Assembly (NCBI RefSeq): GCF_018476645.1
Contig: NZ_JAHCTB010000005.1
Location: forward strand, 162,117 to 226,116
Direction: 5' to 3'
DNA from: Aequorivita echinoideorum
Lineage (GTDB): Bacteria > Bacteroidota > Bacteroidia > Flavobacteriales > Flavobacteriaceae
DNA length: 64,000 bases
The first letter of the stretch is position 1. Each line of letters opens with the position of its first letter. The notes under the pieces were generated by a model. The model saw nothing but the letters and a program-made list of their open reading frames with translations. It ran no database searches and was not told where the DNA came from. Both the position numbers and the translations under genes were made by a program. Shown here in pieces: positions 1-7,238 of the stretch.

Positions 1-1014
1 CATTGGCAATGCATTGTACATAGAGGCGCGGTACCCGCCAACGCTTCGGTGGCCGTTTAGTCCGTTGATGCCAGCTTCTTTTACGATCGTATCAAAATTT
101 GTTTTTAACTGGTCGTCAACAAGATTGAAAGTCGCATTCATTTTTGAGCGGTCTTCTTTATTTGCCACAAAACCTTCAAACAGAGGATTTCGGTCAATTT
201 CAGAATAAAGTAATTCCGCTTTTTGGTTATTTACTTTCTCGATGGCTTCAATTCCGCCCAAATCCTTTAGCCATTGTAATGTAAGCATAGAGACATAAAC
301 TGGAAAAACTGCCGGAGTATTGAACATACTATCCTTATCGATATGCACTTTATAATTGAGCATGGAAGGAATGGCGCGGGAAACTTTTCCCAATATTTCT
401 TCTCGTATCACAACAAGTGTTGTTCCTGCTGGCCCCATATTTTTCTGCGCCCCAGCGTAAATTAAATCAAATTTTGAAAAATCCAATCGCCGCGAAAAAA
501 TATCGCTACTCATATCACAAACCAGCGGTATCTGGGTTTCAGGAAAACTCTGCATTTGGGTTCCAAAAATTGTATTGTTACTGGTGCAGTGAAAATAATC
601 TGCATCATTGGGTATGGAATAATTCTTCGGAATGAAATTAAAATTGGATTCTTTTGAACTGGCCACTTCCGCAACTTCTCCCAGCAATTTCGCCTCTTTT
701 ATAGCTTTATCGCTCCAAGTACCCGTATTCAGATAGGCAGCTTTTTTTTCCAACAGGTTGTAGGCTACCATCAAAAATTCCAAGCTTGCACCTCCTTGTA
801 AAAACAATGCTTTGTATCCTTTATTCTGAAGGTTCAAATGCTCTAAGGCGAGCTCACGGGCACTTTCCATCACCGCTACAAAATCTTTGCTGCGGTGGCT
901 TATCTCGATCAATGAAAGATTGAGGCCGTTAAAATTGAGAACCGCCTCTGCAGATTTTTCCAAAACGGATTGTGGTAAAATACATGGGCCTGCGCTGAAA
1001 TTGTGTTTTTTCAT
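1..1014 (-). CDS. serC: Phosphoserine aminotransferase (partial, 3' end outside window)
   Basis: PLP-dependent transaminase that converts 3-phosphohydroxypyruvate to phosphoserine in serine synthesis (and acts on the related pyridoxine precursor). The reading frame was translated from the reverse strand: it starts MKKHNFSAGPCILP, the family's typical N-terminus, and is open for 338 codons to the window edge. The usual length is about 355 residues, so only the last few dozen bases are missing. The motif YAGAQKNMGPAG carries the PLP-binding lysine (Lys191), and HRSKDF and NTGTWS phosphate/substrate motifs are present. It sits 70 bp downstream of the LuxC-type reductase on the same strand, so the two are probably co-transcribed. 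Identification is secure. Confidence 0.96.
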   Translation of the reverse strand, partial: MKKHNFSAGPCILPQSVLEKSAEAVLNFNGLNLSLIEISHRSKDFVAVMESARELALEHLNLQNKGYKALFLQGGASLEFLMVAYNLLEKKAAYLNTGTWSDKAIKEAKLLGEVAEVASSKESNFNFIPKNYSIPNDADYFHCTSNNTIFGTQMQSFPETQIPLVCDMSSDIFSRRLDFSKFDLIYAGAQKNMGPAGTTLVVIREEILGKVSRAIPSMLNYKVHIDKDSMFNTPAVFPVYVSMLTLQWLKDLGGIEAIEKVNNQKAELLYSEIDRNPLFEGFVANKEDRSKMNATFNLVDDQLKTNFDTIVKEAGINGLNGHRSVGGYRASMYNALPM

Positions 1015-1084
1015 TTTCGGAGATTTTTGTATTACAAAGATGTAAATTATGAAGGGAACTGAAACCGAAAATTCAAATAAAATA

Positions 1085-2101
1085 TCAGTTTAGTTTCAAC
1101 AGAAAATCAATGGTATCTACACCATCCGCATATTCCCAAAGTTTTGGTTTTTGTGCCTCGCCGAAATTAACTTTTCCATCAATTTCCAAATTTGAAACAA
1201 TACATTGCACATTTTCGCTTTGGCTTTCCAATTCATCTTTAAGAGTTTCGATTGCAGCATATTCGTCATAAAAAACCACTGAAATAGGAGAGGAGAAGCC
1301 GCTGTCTTTTTTTAGCAACATAAATTCGTTGTCCAAAAGCGGCAAACTGTCCATTAAATAAACAGCTTTATTGTAATCGTAATTATTGATGTATTTATGA
1401 TTGTTTATTATTTCTTTCCACGAAAACATGGCCTCAAAAAATAGTTTGAAATCATAATTTTCAGGAACATAAATTTTGGAAACATTTCTGCAGCCCAGCC
1501 CAAAATATTGAAAAATATCATCGGCCAGCAATTCCAGTTCTTCTTTGGTTTCATTGCCACTTAAAATTGCAACGGAATTTCTGTTTTTGCGTATTATGTG
1601 CGGATATTTCCCAAAATAATATTCAAAATATTTTGAGGTGTTATTACTTCCGGTCGCGATTACGGCGTCAAAATCATTCAGTTTTCCATCGGTAAATTCA
1701 ATTTTATTTTTGAAGTTTGGCTCAATTGAAATCAATTCCTTTGCAAGCAATGGAAGCAAAATTTTATCATTTGAAGAAAGTTTCGCCAAAACATTGTTTC
1801 CCGTAATCAATACCGAAAGAAAATCGTGAAATCCTACCAATGGAATGTTTCCGGCCATTATCACAGCGACGGTCTTTGGGTTTTTTTCTTCAATATTATA
1901 GTTTGAAGTCCAATCTTGGAGATTTTTTTCGGTTAAAGCATTTGCCCAGCTTTGAAACGAGAATTTTATATTTTCAGGAGTAAACCATCCATTTTGTGCT
2001 TCGGCTGAAGCTAAAATTGATTCAAATTCATTTTTTGATTCAATTTTTGACAGGAAATTTCCCAATTCCGCGAAAGCGTTAATTCTTTCTTTTAAATCCA
2101 T
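1085..2101 (-). CDS. LuxC-family acyl-CoA reductase
   Basis: Member of the acyl-CoA reductase family related to LuxC (aldehyde dehydrogenase fold), which reduces acyl-CoA or acyl-enzyme thioesters with NAD(P)H. An open frame extends to an upstream Met at 2131. The internal Met at 2101 (MDLKERINAFAELG) is preferred because a -7-like box (2143-2150) would put transcription start close to 2136, leaving almost no leader for the upstream Met. From the 2101 start, the candidate nucleophile is Cys204 in GLGCRNVSK, and VAVIMAGNIPLVGFHD is a nucleotide-binding-like stretch. No luxD/E partner is present. Its neighbours are serC on the same strand and a divergent ferredoxin, an arrangement common in Flavobacteriia. 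The physiological substrate is unknown. Confidence 0.85.
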   Translation of the reverse strand: MDLKERINAFAELGNFLSKIESKNEFESILASAEAQNGWFTPENIKFSFQSWANALTEKNLQDWTSNYNIEEKNPKTVAVIMAGNIPLVGFHDFLSVLITGNNVLAKLSSNDKILLPLLAKELISIEPNFKNKIEFTDGKLNDFDAVIATGSNNTSKYFEYYFGKYPHIIRKNRNSVAILSGNETKEELELLADDIFQYFGLGCRNVSKIYVPENYDFKLFFEAMFSWKEIINNHKYINNYDYNKAVYLMDSLPLLDNEFMLLKKDSGFSSPISVVFYDEYAAIETLKDELESQSENVQCIVSNLEIDGKVNFGEAQKPKLWEYADGVDTIDFLLKLN

Positions 2102-2107
2102 ACTTAG

Positions 2108-2171
2108 TTTGGAGTTGCCCCTAATAGGCATTAAATTTGCGACAAAGTTAGAAAAAGATTAACTATGGCAA
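2108..2171. promoter_or_regulatory. Divergent promoter pair for the reductase and ferredoxin genes
   Basis: On the plus strand a TTTG (2108-2111) lies 20 bp before an exact TAnnTTTG -7 box, TAAATTTG (2132-2139), predicting transcription start near 2146 and a short leader for the ferredoxin at 2165. On the minus strand TTG (2171-2169) lies 18 bp before TAACTTTG (2150-2143), serving the reductase. Both match the known Bacteroidetes -33/-7 consensus. The two cores interleave, so they may compete. This is a motif match only. Confidence 0.5.
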
Positions 2172-2515
2172 TTATTATAACAGATGAATGTATAAACTGC
2201 GGAGCTTGTGAGCCTGAATGCCCAAATACCGCAATTTATGAGGGAGCGGACGATTGGCGGTATGCAGATGGAACAGACCTCGACGGGAATGTGGTTTTGC
2301 CAAACGGAAAAGCGGTAGATGCAAATGAGGCCAATGAGCCCGTGAGCGATGAAATTTATTATATAGTTCCTGATAAGTGTACGGAATGCAAAGGTTTCCA
2401 CGAAGAGCCACAATGTGCGGCAGTTTGCCCGGTTGATTGTTGTGTGCCCGATGAGGATAACGTAGAAAGTGAATCCGAATTATTGGCAAAACAGGCCTTT
2501 ATGCATAAGGATTAG
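2165..2515 (+). CDS. 2x[4Fe-4S] ferredoxin (Allochromatium type)
   Basis: Small soluble electron carrier of 116 residues. The first cluster motif is C9-x2-C12-x2-C15-x3-C19-P. The second has the extended spacing C72-x2-C75-x8-C84-x3-C88-P, with extra cysteines at 92-93. This spacing marks the Alvin-type group of low-potential bacterial ferredoxins. A 50-residue insertion rich in Asp/Asn lies between the clusters. It is transcribed divergently from the LuxC-like reductase and serC, and this three-gene grouping recurs in flavobacteria, but the redox partner cannot be read from the sequence. A perfect hairpin terminator follows. Confidence 0.93.
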   Translation: MAIIITDECINCGACEPECPNTAIYEGADDWRYADGTDLDGNVVLPNGKAVDANEANEPVSDEIYYIVPDKCTECKGFHEEPQCAAVCPVDCCVPDEDNVESESELLAKQAFMHKD

Positions 2516-2546
2516 GGAAATAGAGTATAACATATTGATTTATAGA

Positions 2547-2580
2547 GAAACGGTTGTCATTAATGACAACCGTTTCTATT
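2547..2580 (+). terminator. Rho-independent terminator of the ferredoxin gene
   Basis: A perfect 14-bp stem (2547-2560 with 2563-2576) with a 2-base loop is followed by a short T-rich stretch. It sits 31 bp after the ferredoxin stop codon. Confidence 0.7.
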
Positions 2581-2650
2581 TCATCTAATTAAAGAATAGA
2601 TTGTTTTTATTAATTTCGTTAAATATCTAACTATAATAAATTATGTAATT

Positions 2651-3007
2651 ATGACTAAACCATTAAAATGTATTTCAGTTGAAGAAGCGACCCAACTTCA
2701 AGATAATTGGCTAGCGACAAGAGCAATATATATAGAACAAGGTCTTGGTGGTGCTGACACACGTGAATTTCTATTTAGTGTAGAAGAACTTCAGGAGTTT
2801 TTAGACTACGTTAAAAGTGAATCTGAAGAGCAGGAAATTGATAATCCTGGCGTGCGTATTTACTTCGCAGCTTACAATAGTGAAGAAAACAATAAAGCCA
2901 CCGTATTTTTGGCTCCAACCAAAGGAACTGATGAAAATGCTGACAACAATTACAAGATTGACCCTATGAATACAGTAATTGGTGGATGGCCGCCTAAAAA
3001 TTACTAG
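2651..3007 (+). CDS. Conserved hypothetical protein leading a two-component operon
   Basis: 118-residue acidic, soluble protein with no signal peptide or membrane segment and no domain I recognise. Features visible: an N-terminal MTKPLKCISVEEATQLQ helix, a LFSVEELQEFLDYVKSE segment, a central beta-like GVRIYFAAY stretch, and a C-terminal IDPMNTVIGGWPPKNY tail rich in Pro/Gly. Its stop is 2 bp before the start of the seven-helix membrane protein, so it is almost certainly co-transcribed with the downstream sensor kinase and response regulator. It may be an accessory or ligand-binding partner of that system, which is inference from position only. Confidence 0.75.
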   Translation: MTKPLKCISVEEATQLQDNWLATRAIYIEQGLGGADTREFLFSVEELQEFLDYVKSESEEQEIDNPGVRIYFAAYNSEENNKATVFLAPTKGTDENADNNYKIDPMNTVIGGWPPKNY

Positions 3008-3009
3008 GG

Positions 3010-3714
3010 ATGCTTATAGCAATTATTGCATTGTCTTTAGAAGTATTGGCCTTTTTATTTGGATTGTATTACTACCGTAAGCAAAAATCTAGACAAACAT
3101 TTTATTTAGTATGCTTTTTGGGGCTTACTGCATTCGTTGAAATCTCTGGATTATACGTGATGTTGTTTGATTACGGTTATCTATCATTTTGGAAGGACAC
3201 GGTATTTGAAAAAAACTATTGGCTTTTCAATATTTATGGAGTAATAAGTTATACTTTCTATGCGCTTTACTTTAAATCGCATCTATTTTCCAGTAAAAAC
3301 ATTTTATTGCTCAAAATTCTCATTCCAATATTTCTTGTTGTCGGTATTGCTGAGATGGTATTTACTGACGGTTTCTACACAGGTTTCCAGCCAATTACAA
3401 TGATAGTAGGGTCTTTGATTGTCTTTTTGAGTATATGTCTATATTATTTAGAACTTTTGAAAAGCGATCAAATTTTGCAGATATACAGAAATTTACCCTT
3501 TTACATTTCTGTTGGGGCACTTATATTTCATTTTTGTACAACTCCTATGTTTCTTTATAGTTCATATTACAGTATGTCACGGGATCCAGATTTTGTGATA
3601 TTATATAAGATCATTGTATTTGGTTCAAATTATTTTTTATACTCAATTTATATTATAGGATTTTTAATATGCTCGCGGACAAAGGACCCTTATTACCTCA
3701 GGAAAAGCTTTTAA
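3010..3714 (+). CDS. Seven-helix integral membrane protein of the two-component operon
   Basis: 234-residue polytopic protein. Hydrophobic segments at about residues 2-22, 31-53, 70-90, 100-120, 130-148, 160-182 and 196-220 suggest seven helices, with basic KQK/RTK residues on the cytoplasmic side. No enzymatic motif is visible. The gene starts 2 bp after the upstream small gene, and its last 46 bp overlap the start of the histidine kinase, indicating tight translational coupling. The kinase has only one short N-terminal membrane segment, so this protein may act as the membrane sensor or input module. That role is inferred from context. Confidence 0.75.
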   Translation: MLIAIIALSLEVLAFLFGLYYYRKQKSRQTFYLVCFLGLTAFVEISGLYVMLFDYGYLSFWKDTVFEKNYWLFNIYGVISYTFYALYFKSHLFSSKNILLLKILIPIFLVVGIAEMVFTDGFYTGFQPITMIVGSLIVFLSICLYYLELLKSDQILQIYRNLPFYISVGALIFHFCTTPMFLYSSYYSMSRDPDFVILYKIIVFGSNYFLYSIYIIGFLICSRTKDPYYLRKSF

Positions 3715-4463
3715 TAGTATACTTTATTGCGGTATTGCTATTTTTAAGCTTGTTTGCCGTGATATTTGTTATTGCCTTTCAGCGTAGAAAGAACAAATTT
3801 CTTATAGATCGTTTTGAAGCCGAAAAACGCTTTGAGAAAGAACTATCCAATTCGCAAATAGAAATTCAGGAACAAACGCTCAAAAACATAGCTTGGGAAC
3901 TCCACGACAATGTTGGGCAGTTGCTTTCCGTCGCCAGTATTCAACTTAATATGCTTATAGGTACAACTTCGGAAGAACAAAAATCACAATTGCTGGAAAC
4001 CAAAAGAGTAATAGCAGACACCGTACAGGAAATTCGGTCCCTTTCTAAGGTGTTGAATAATGACGTTGTTCTCAAGAATGGTTTGGTGGAATCCCTAAAA
4101 GTAGAATTGGATCGGTTCAATAAGTTGAACTATTTGGATGCTTCGCACAAAATAACGGGAGAAATAATACCAATAAAAAGTAGCAATGAAATTATAATTT
4201 TCCGGATTTTACAGGAATTTCTTTCAAATGTCATTAAGCACGCCAAAGCCAATAAATTATTTGTACATTTAGATTATAAAGAAGAGAGCCTCGAAATAAC
4301 AGTAAATGACGATGGCGTAGGCTTTGATGCTTCACAAAAAACAAATAGTAGCGGAATGGAAACTATGAGGAGCAGGGCAGAATTGCTCAACGCCACATTC
4401 TCTATTACCTCTGCCAGCGGTGAAGGCACAGCACTTTTCTTGAAATATCCTTACAATGCTTGA
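3669..4463 (+). CDS. Sensor histidine kinase (HisKA_3 / NarX-type)
   Basis: 264-residue kinase: one membrane helix (about residues 14-37), a charged linker with coiled-coil character (40-72), then the HisKA_3 dimerisation domain with phospho-acceptor His79 in WELHDNVGQLL, and a HATPase_c domain with an N-box-like ILQEFLSNVIKHAKA and the G1 box NDDGVGFD. The start chosen is the first ATG in frame, giving a 46-bp overlap with the preceding membrane protein. A slightly later non-ATG start cannot be excluded. The response-regulator gene begins 8 bp inside its 3' end, so kinase and regulator form an obvious pair. No periplasmic sensor domain is present. Confidence 0.9.
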   Translation: MLADKGPLLPQEKLLIVYFIAVLLFLSLFAVIFVIAFQRRKNKFLIDRFEAEKRFEKELSNSQIEIQEQTLKNIAWELHDNVGQLLSVASIQLNMLIGTTSEEQKSQLLETKRVIADTVQEIRSLSKVLNNDVVLKNGLVESLKVELDRFNKLNYLDASHKITGEIIPIKSSNEIIIFRILQEFLSNVIKHAKANKLFVHLDYKEESLEITVNDDGVGFDASQKTNSSGMETMRSRAELLNATFSITSASGEGTALFLKYPYNA

Positions 4464-5106
4464 TGACCCTCACACAAAATCAGTTGCAATCGTAGATGAC
4501 CATTTGCTATTTGCAGGTTCCTTAGAAAAATTAATCAATAGTTTTCCCGGATTCATAGTGACATTCCACGCAAAAAACGGAATGGACCTGAAAGAAAAAT
4601 TGATTCTCAACGAAGATCCGCATATTATTTTATTGGATATCAAAATGCCCGAAATGAATGGATTTGAAACCGCAGAATGGTTGACCAAATATCGTCCCAA
4701 CATAAAAATTCTCGCTCTTACCATGGAAGACGATGAATATTCCATTATTAAAATGCTGCGTCGCGGCGCAAAGGGCTATTTGCTGAAGGATATCCATCCA
4801 GAAATTTTGAACGAGGCATTATTTGAAATTATGGAAAACGGTATTTACCACACCCAGCAAGTAAGTGAAACATTGGTTAACAATATTTTGCCAAGCGAAG
4901 AAGAAGGTCCCGTTTTCCGGGATCAGGAATTGCATTTTATACAGCTTGTCTGTAGTGAAATGACCTTTAAGGAGATTGCCGACAAAATGAAATTAAGTCC
5001 AAAAACGGTTGAAAACTACCGTCATGATGTTTACAACAAAGCCAAAGTAAAAACCCGGGTCGGGATGGTGCTTTTTGCACTTAAAAATAAACTGTTTCAA
5101 ATTTAA
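4456..5106 (+). CDS. NarL/FixJ-family response regulator
   Basis: 216 residues. The receiver domain (about 9-125) has acidic residues D14/D15, phospho-acceptor Asp61 in LLDIKMP, and a conserved Lys near KGYLLKD. The C-terminal LuxR-type HTH (about 150-212) contains the pattern EMTFKEIADKMKLSPKTVENY. It is expected to bind DNA after phosphorylation by the overlapping HisKA_3 kinase. It starts 8 bp before the kinase stop. Its TAA stop shares the four bases TTAA (5103-5106) with the stop codon of the convergent pseudouridine synthase gene, so there is no intergenic space at that junction. Confidence 0.93.
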   Translation: MLDDPHTKSVAIVDDHLLFAGSLEKLINSFPGFIVTFHAKNGMDLKEKLILNEDPHIILLDIKMPEMNGFETAEWLTKYRPNIKILALTMEDDEYSIIKMLRRGAKGYLLKDIHPEILNEALFEIMENGIYHTQQVSETLVNNILPSEEEGPVFRDQELHFIQLVCSEMTFKEIADKMKLSPKTVENYRHDVYNKAKVKTRVGMVLFALKNKLFQI

Positions 5107-5789
5107 AGGCAAGCATCCCAAATTGGGTCCTTTGGCGGAAGAGCTTCAATAATAATTTCTTCTCTTTGCACGGGATGTACAAATTTCAATTTTCTGGCGT
5201 GCAAATGAATGCTCCCATCCTTATTGCTTCGGTCAAAGCCGTATTTTAGGTCTCCTTTAATGGGACAACCAATTGCAGCTAACTGTGAACGGATTTGATG
5301 GTGCCGGCCAGTCTCCAATTTTATTTCCAAAAGGAAATAATTGTCCAAACTTTTCAAAAGTTTATAATGAAGAATTCCTTTTTTGGAATCAGGTATTTGC
5401 TTATCGTGTGCGTAACTTTTATTCTGCTTGGTATTTCTTGCCAAATAATGAATCAGATTATCCTCCGTTTTTGGAGGCATTTCCTTCACAATGGCCCAAT
5501 ATGTTTTTTCGGTTTCCCTTTCAGCAAACATTTTATTGAGCCGTGAAAGTGCTTTTGAAGTACGGGCAAAAAGCACAATGCCGCTGGTCGGTCTGTCAAG
5601 TCTATGGACAACTCCCAGAAATACCGCGCCGGGCTTGTCATACTTTTCGGCAATGTATTGTTTTACTACTTCAGAGAGTGGGTTGTCACCTGTTTTATCG
5701 CCCTGCACAATATCCCCGGGCCGCTTGTTCACGATAATTAAATGATTATCCTCAAATAAAACTTGAAGATTATCCTTAGTGCTATGTAT
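5103..5789 (-). CDS. RluA-family pseudouridine synthase with non-canonical start
   Basis: RNA pseudouridine synthase of the RluA family. The catalytic motif HRLDRPTSGIVLFA contains the nucleophilic Asp, and HQIRSQLAAIGCPIKGDLKYG is the second family motif. The first ATG/GTG/TTG in frame is a GTG at 5732, but that would cut into the conserved N-terminal core. The frame continues upstream to encode LQVLFEDNHLIIV, which matches the family's usual start region. The region from the upstream stop near 5820 to 5732 holds no ATG, GTG or TTG other than that GTG. Candidate starts are ATA at 5789 or ATC at 5792; the coordinate given is a best estimate. It lies downstream of panB, probably in the same transcript. 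Confidence 0.85.
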   Translation of the reverse strand: MHSTKDNLQVLFEDNHLIIVNKRPGDIVQGDKTGDNPLSEVVKQYIAEKYDKPGAVFLGVVHRLDRPTSGIVLFARTSKALSRLNKMFAERETEKTYWAIVKEMPPKTEDNLIHYLARNTKQNKSYAHDKQIPDSKKGILHYKLLKSLDNYFLLEIKLETGRHHQIRSQLAAIGCPIKGDLKYGFDRSNKDGSIHLHARKLKFVHPVQREEIIIEALPPKDPIWDACL

Positions 5790-5792
5790 GAT

Positions 5793-5835
5793 AGATTGTT
5801 GGATATTTCGATTGCTGGATTATTGGATTTTTTAA
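5793..5835. repeat. Degenerate AATCCA-type short tandem repeat
   Basis: On the minus strand the unit ATCCA/ATCCAAT recurs four times (AATCCAATAATCCAGCAAT, then ATCCAACAAT after a short gap) between panB and the pseudouridine synthase. It resembles the other short tandem repeats in this window and lies exactly where the missing start codon of the pseudouridine synthase would be expected. Confidence 0.45.
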
Positions 5836-5884
5836 TTTTTTTATTCTTGGATTAGTCTAAAAATCCCTGAATCTAAATATCTAT

Positions 5885-6703
5885 TTAGTATTGCTCATTA
5901 TCATTCGGGAAATCGCCACTTTTCACATCGGCACTGTATTTTGCGAAAGCATTTTTCATATCGGTATAAAGATCCAAATAACGACGAAGAAAACGCGGAT
6001 TAAATTCGTGTGTCATCCCAATCATATCATGCACTACCAACACTTGGCCATCAACTCCGTTTCCGGCGCCAATCCCGATTACGGGAATTGAAATTTTTTC
6101 GGCAATTTCCTGGGCAAGTTTGGCAGGTACTTTTTCTAGGACAACGGCAAAGCATCCCGCCTTTTCTAACAACATGGCATCCTGTATCAATTTTTCAGCT
6201 TCCTCCTCCTCTTTGGCACGAACGGTATAGGTGCCAAATTTATAAATGGACTGGGGCGTAAGTCCCAAATGTCCCATCACGGGGATTCCTGCATTCAAAA
6301 TTCGTTTAATGGATTCTTTTATTTCCTTTCCGCCCTCAAGTTTTACGGCGTGGCCGCCGCTCTCCTTCATAATTCTTATGGCAGAGCGAAGTGCCTCTTT
6401 CGGGTCACTTTGGTAGCTTCCGAAAGGTAAATCTACCACTACCAGACTGCGTTCAATGGCGCGAACCACCGAGGCTGCATGGTAAATCATTTGGTCCAGC
6501 GTTATGGGTAACGTTGTTTCGTGCCCAGCCATCACGTTACTGGCAGAGTCGCCCACAAGAATAACATCAATTCCGGCACTATCTACAATTTTGGCCATGG
6601 TGTAATCATAGGCTGTAAGCATGGAGATTTTTTCCCCTTTTTTCTTCATATCTACCAAAGTTTTGGTAGTTATGCGCTTGTATTCTTTTTTTGCAGTGCT
6701 CAT
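5885..6703 (-). CDS. panB: 3-methyl-2-oxobutanoate hydroxymethyltransferase
   Basis: First committed step of pantothenate synthesis: transfers a hydroxymethyl group from methylene-THF to alpha-ketoisovalerate. 272 residues from [10 protein letters not shown]; an upstream in-frame Met at 6748 would add 15 atypical residues and is not favoured. Family signatures: [52 protein letters not shown] (metal ligands), VLEKVP (catalytic Glu region) and [15 protein letters not shown]. Length is normal. The pseudouridine synthase follows on the same strand. Confidence 0.96.
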   Translation of the reverse strand: MSTAKKEYKRITTKTLVDMKKKGEKISMLTAYDYTMAKIVDSAGIDVILVGDSASNVMAGHETTLPITLDQMIYHAASVVRAIERSLVVVDLPFGSYQSDPKEALRSAIRIMKESGGHAVKLEGGKEIKESIKRILNAGIPVMGHLGLTPQSIYKFGTYTVRAKEEEEAEKLIQDAMLLEKAGCFAVVLEKVPAKLAQEIAEKISIPVIGIGAGNGVDGQVLVVHDMIGMTHEFNPRFLRRYLDLYTDMKNAFAKYSADVKSGDFPNDNEQY

Positions 6704-6764
6704 GGTTGTAACAGATTGGTGGGTAAAAGTACTAATTTTGAAAATCAATATTTAATATTTAAAG

Positions 6765-7223
6765 ATGAAGTTACTCGCTATAATCCTTTGCTTTACTACT
6801 GTGACGAATATTTTTTCCCAAGAAAGTTTTTCTGAAATGGAAGCTAAAGGAATAATTGATAGATTTTTTGAAGGTTTTCACGAAGGTGATACGCTTAAAA
6901 TGCAATCAGTTATGGCTGAAAAAATGATAATGCAAACTGCCTTTTTGGATAAAAGTGGAATGGCAAAAGTTACTACTGAAAACACCGAAGATTTTATTTT
7001 AGCAATTGCTAAGAGGCCAGAGAATGCTATTTGGGACGAGCGTTTATTGAGCTATAAAATTGAAATTGATGGCAATCTAGCGCACGTGTGGACGCCCTAT
7101 GAATTTTGGCTAAATGGAACTTTTTTGCATTGCGGTGCCAATAGTTTTACACTGGCAAAATTTAACGATGGCTGGAAAATTGTCCATTTGATAGATTCCC
7201 GACGAAAGGAAGACTGCAATTAA
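6765..7223 (+). CDS. Exported NTF2-like (lumazine-binding-like) protein
   Basis: 152 residues with an N-terminal signal peptide (MKLLAIILCFTTVTNIFSQ, cleavage around residue 19). The mature part has the alpha+beta cone pattern of the SnoaL/NTF2 superfamily: an amphipathic helix (IIDRFFEGFHEGDTLKMQSV) followed by strands ending FNDGWKIVHLIDSRR. Such proteins are common in flavobacteria and have no assigned function. A -7-like TAATTTTG (6733-6740) precedes it. It is divergent from panB and convergent with sdaA, with 15 bp between the stops. Confidence 0.8.
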   Translation: MKLLAIILCFTTVTNIFSQESFSEMEAKGIIDRFFEGFHEGDTLKMQSVMAEKMIMQTAFLDKSGMAKVTTENTEDFILAIAKRPENAIWDERLLSYKIEIDGNLAHVWTPYEFWLNGTFLHCGANSFTLAKFNDGWKIVHLIDSRRKEDCN

Positions 7224-7238
7224 TTCCGATTTTCGAAA

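Noticed and set aside
3669..3714. 46-bp overlap as evidence of a frameshifted fusion of the membrane protein and kinase
   Set aside because: Both frames have a proper start and stop, and overlapping sensor genes are common; the kinase already has its own membrane helix.
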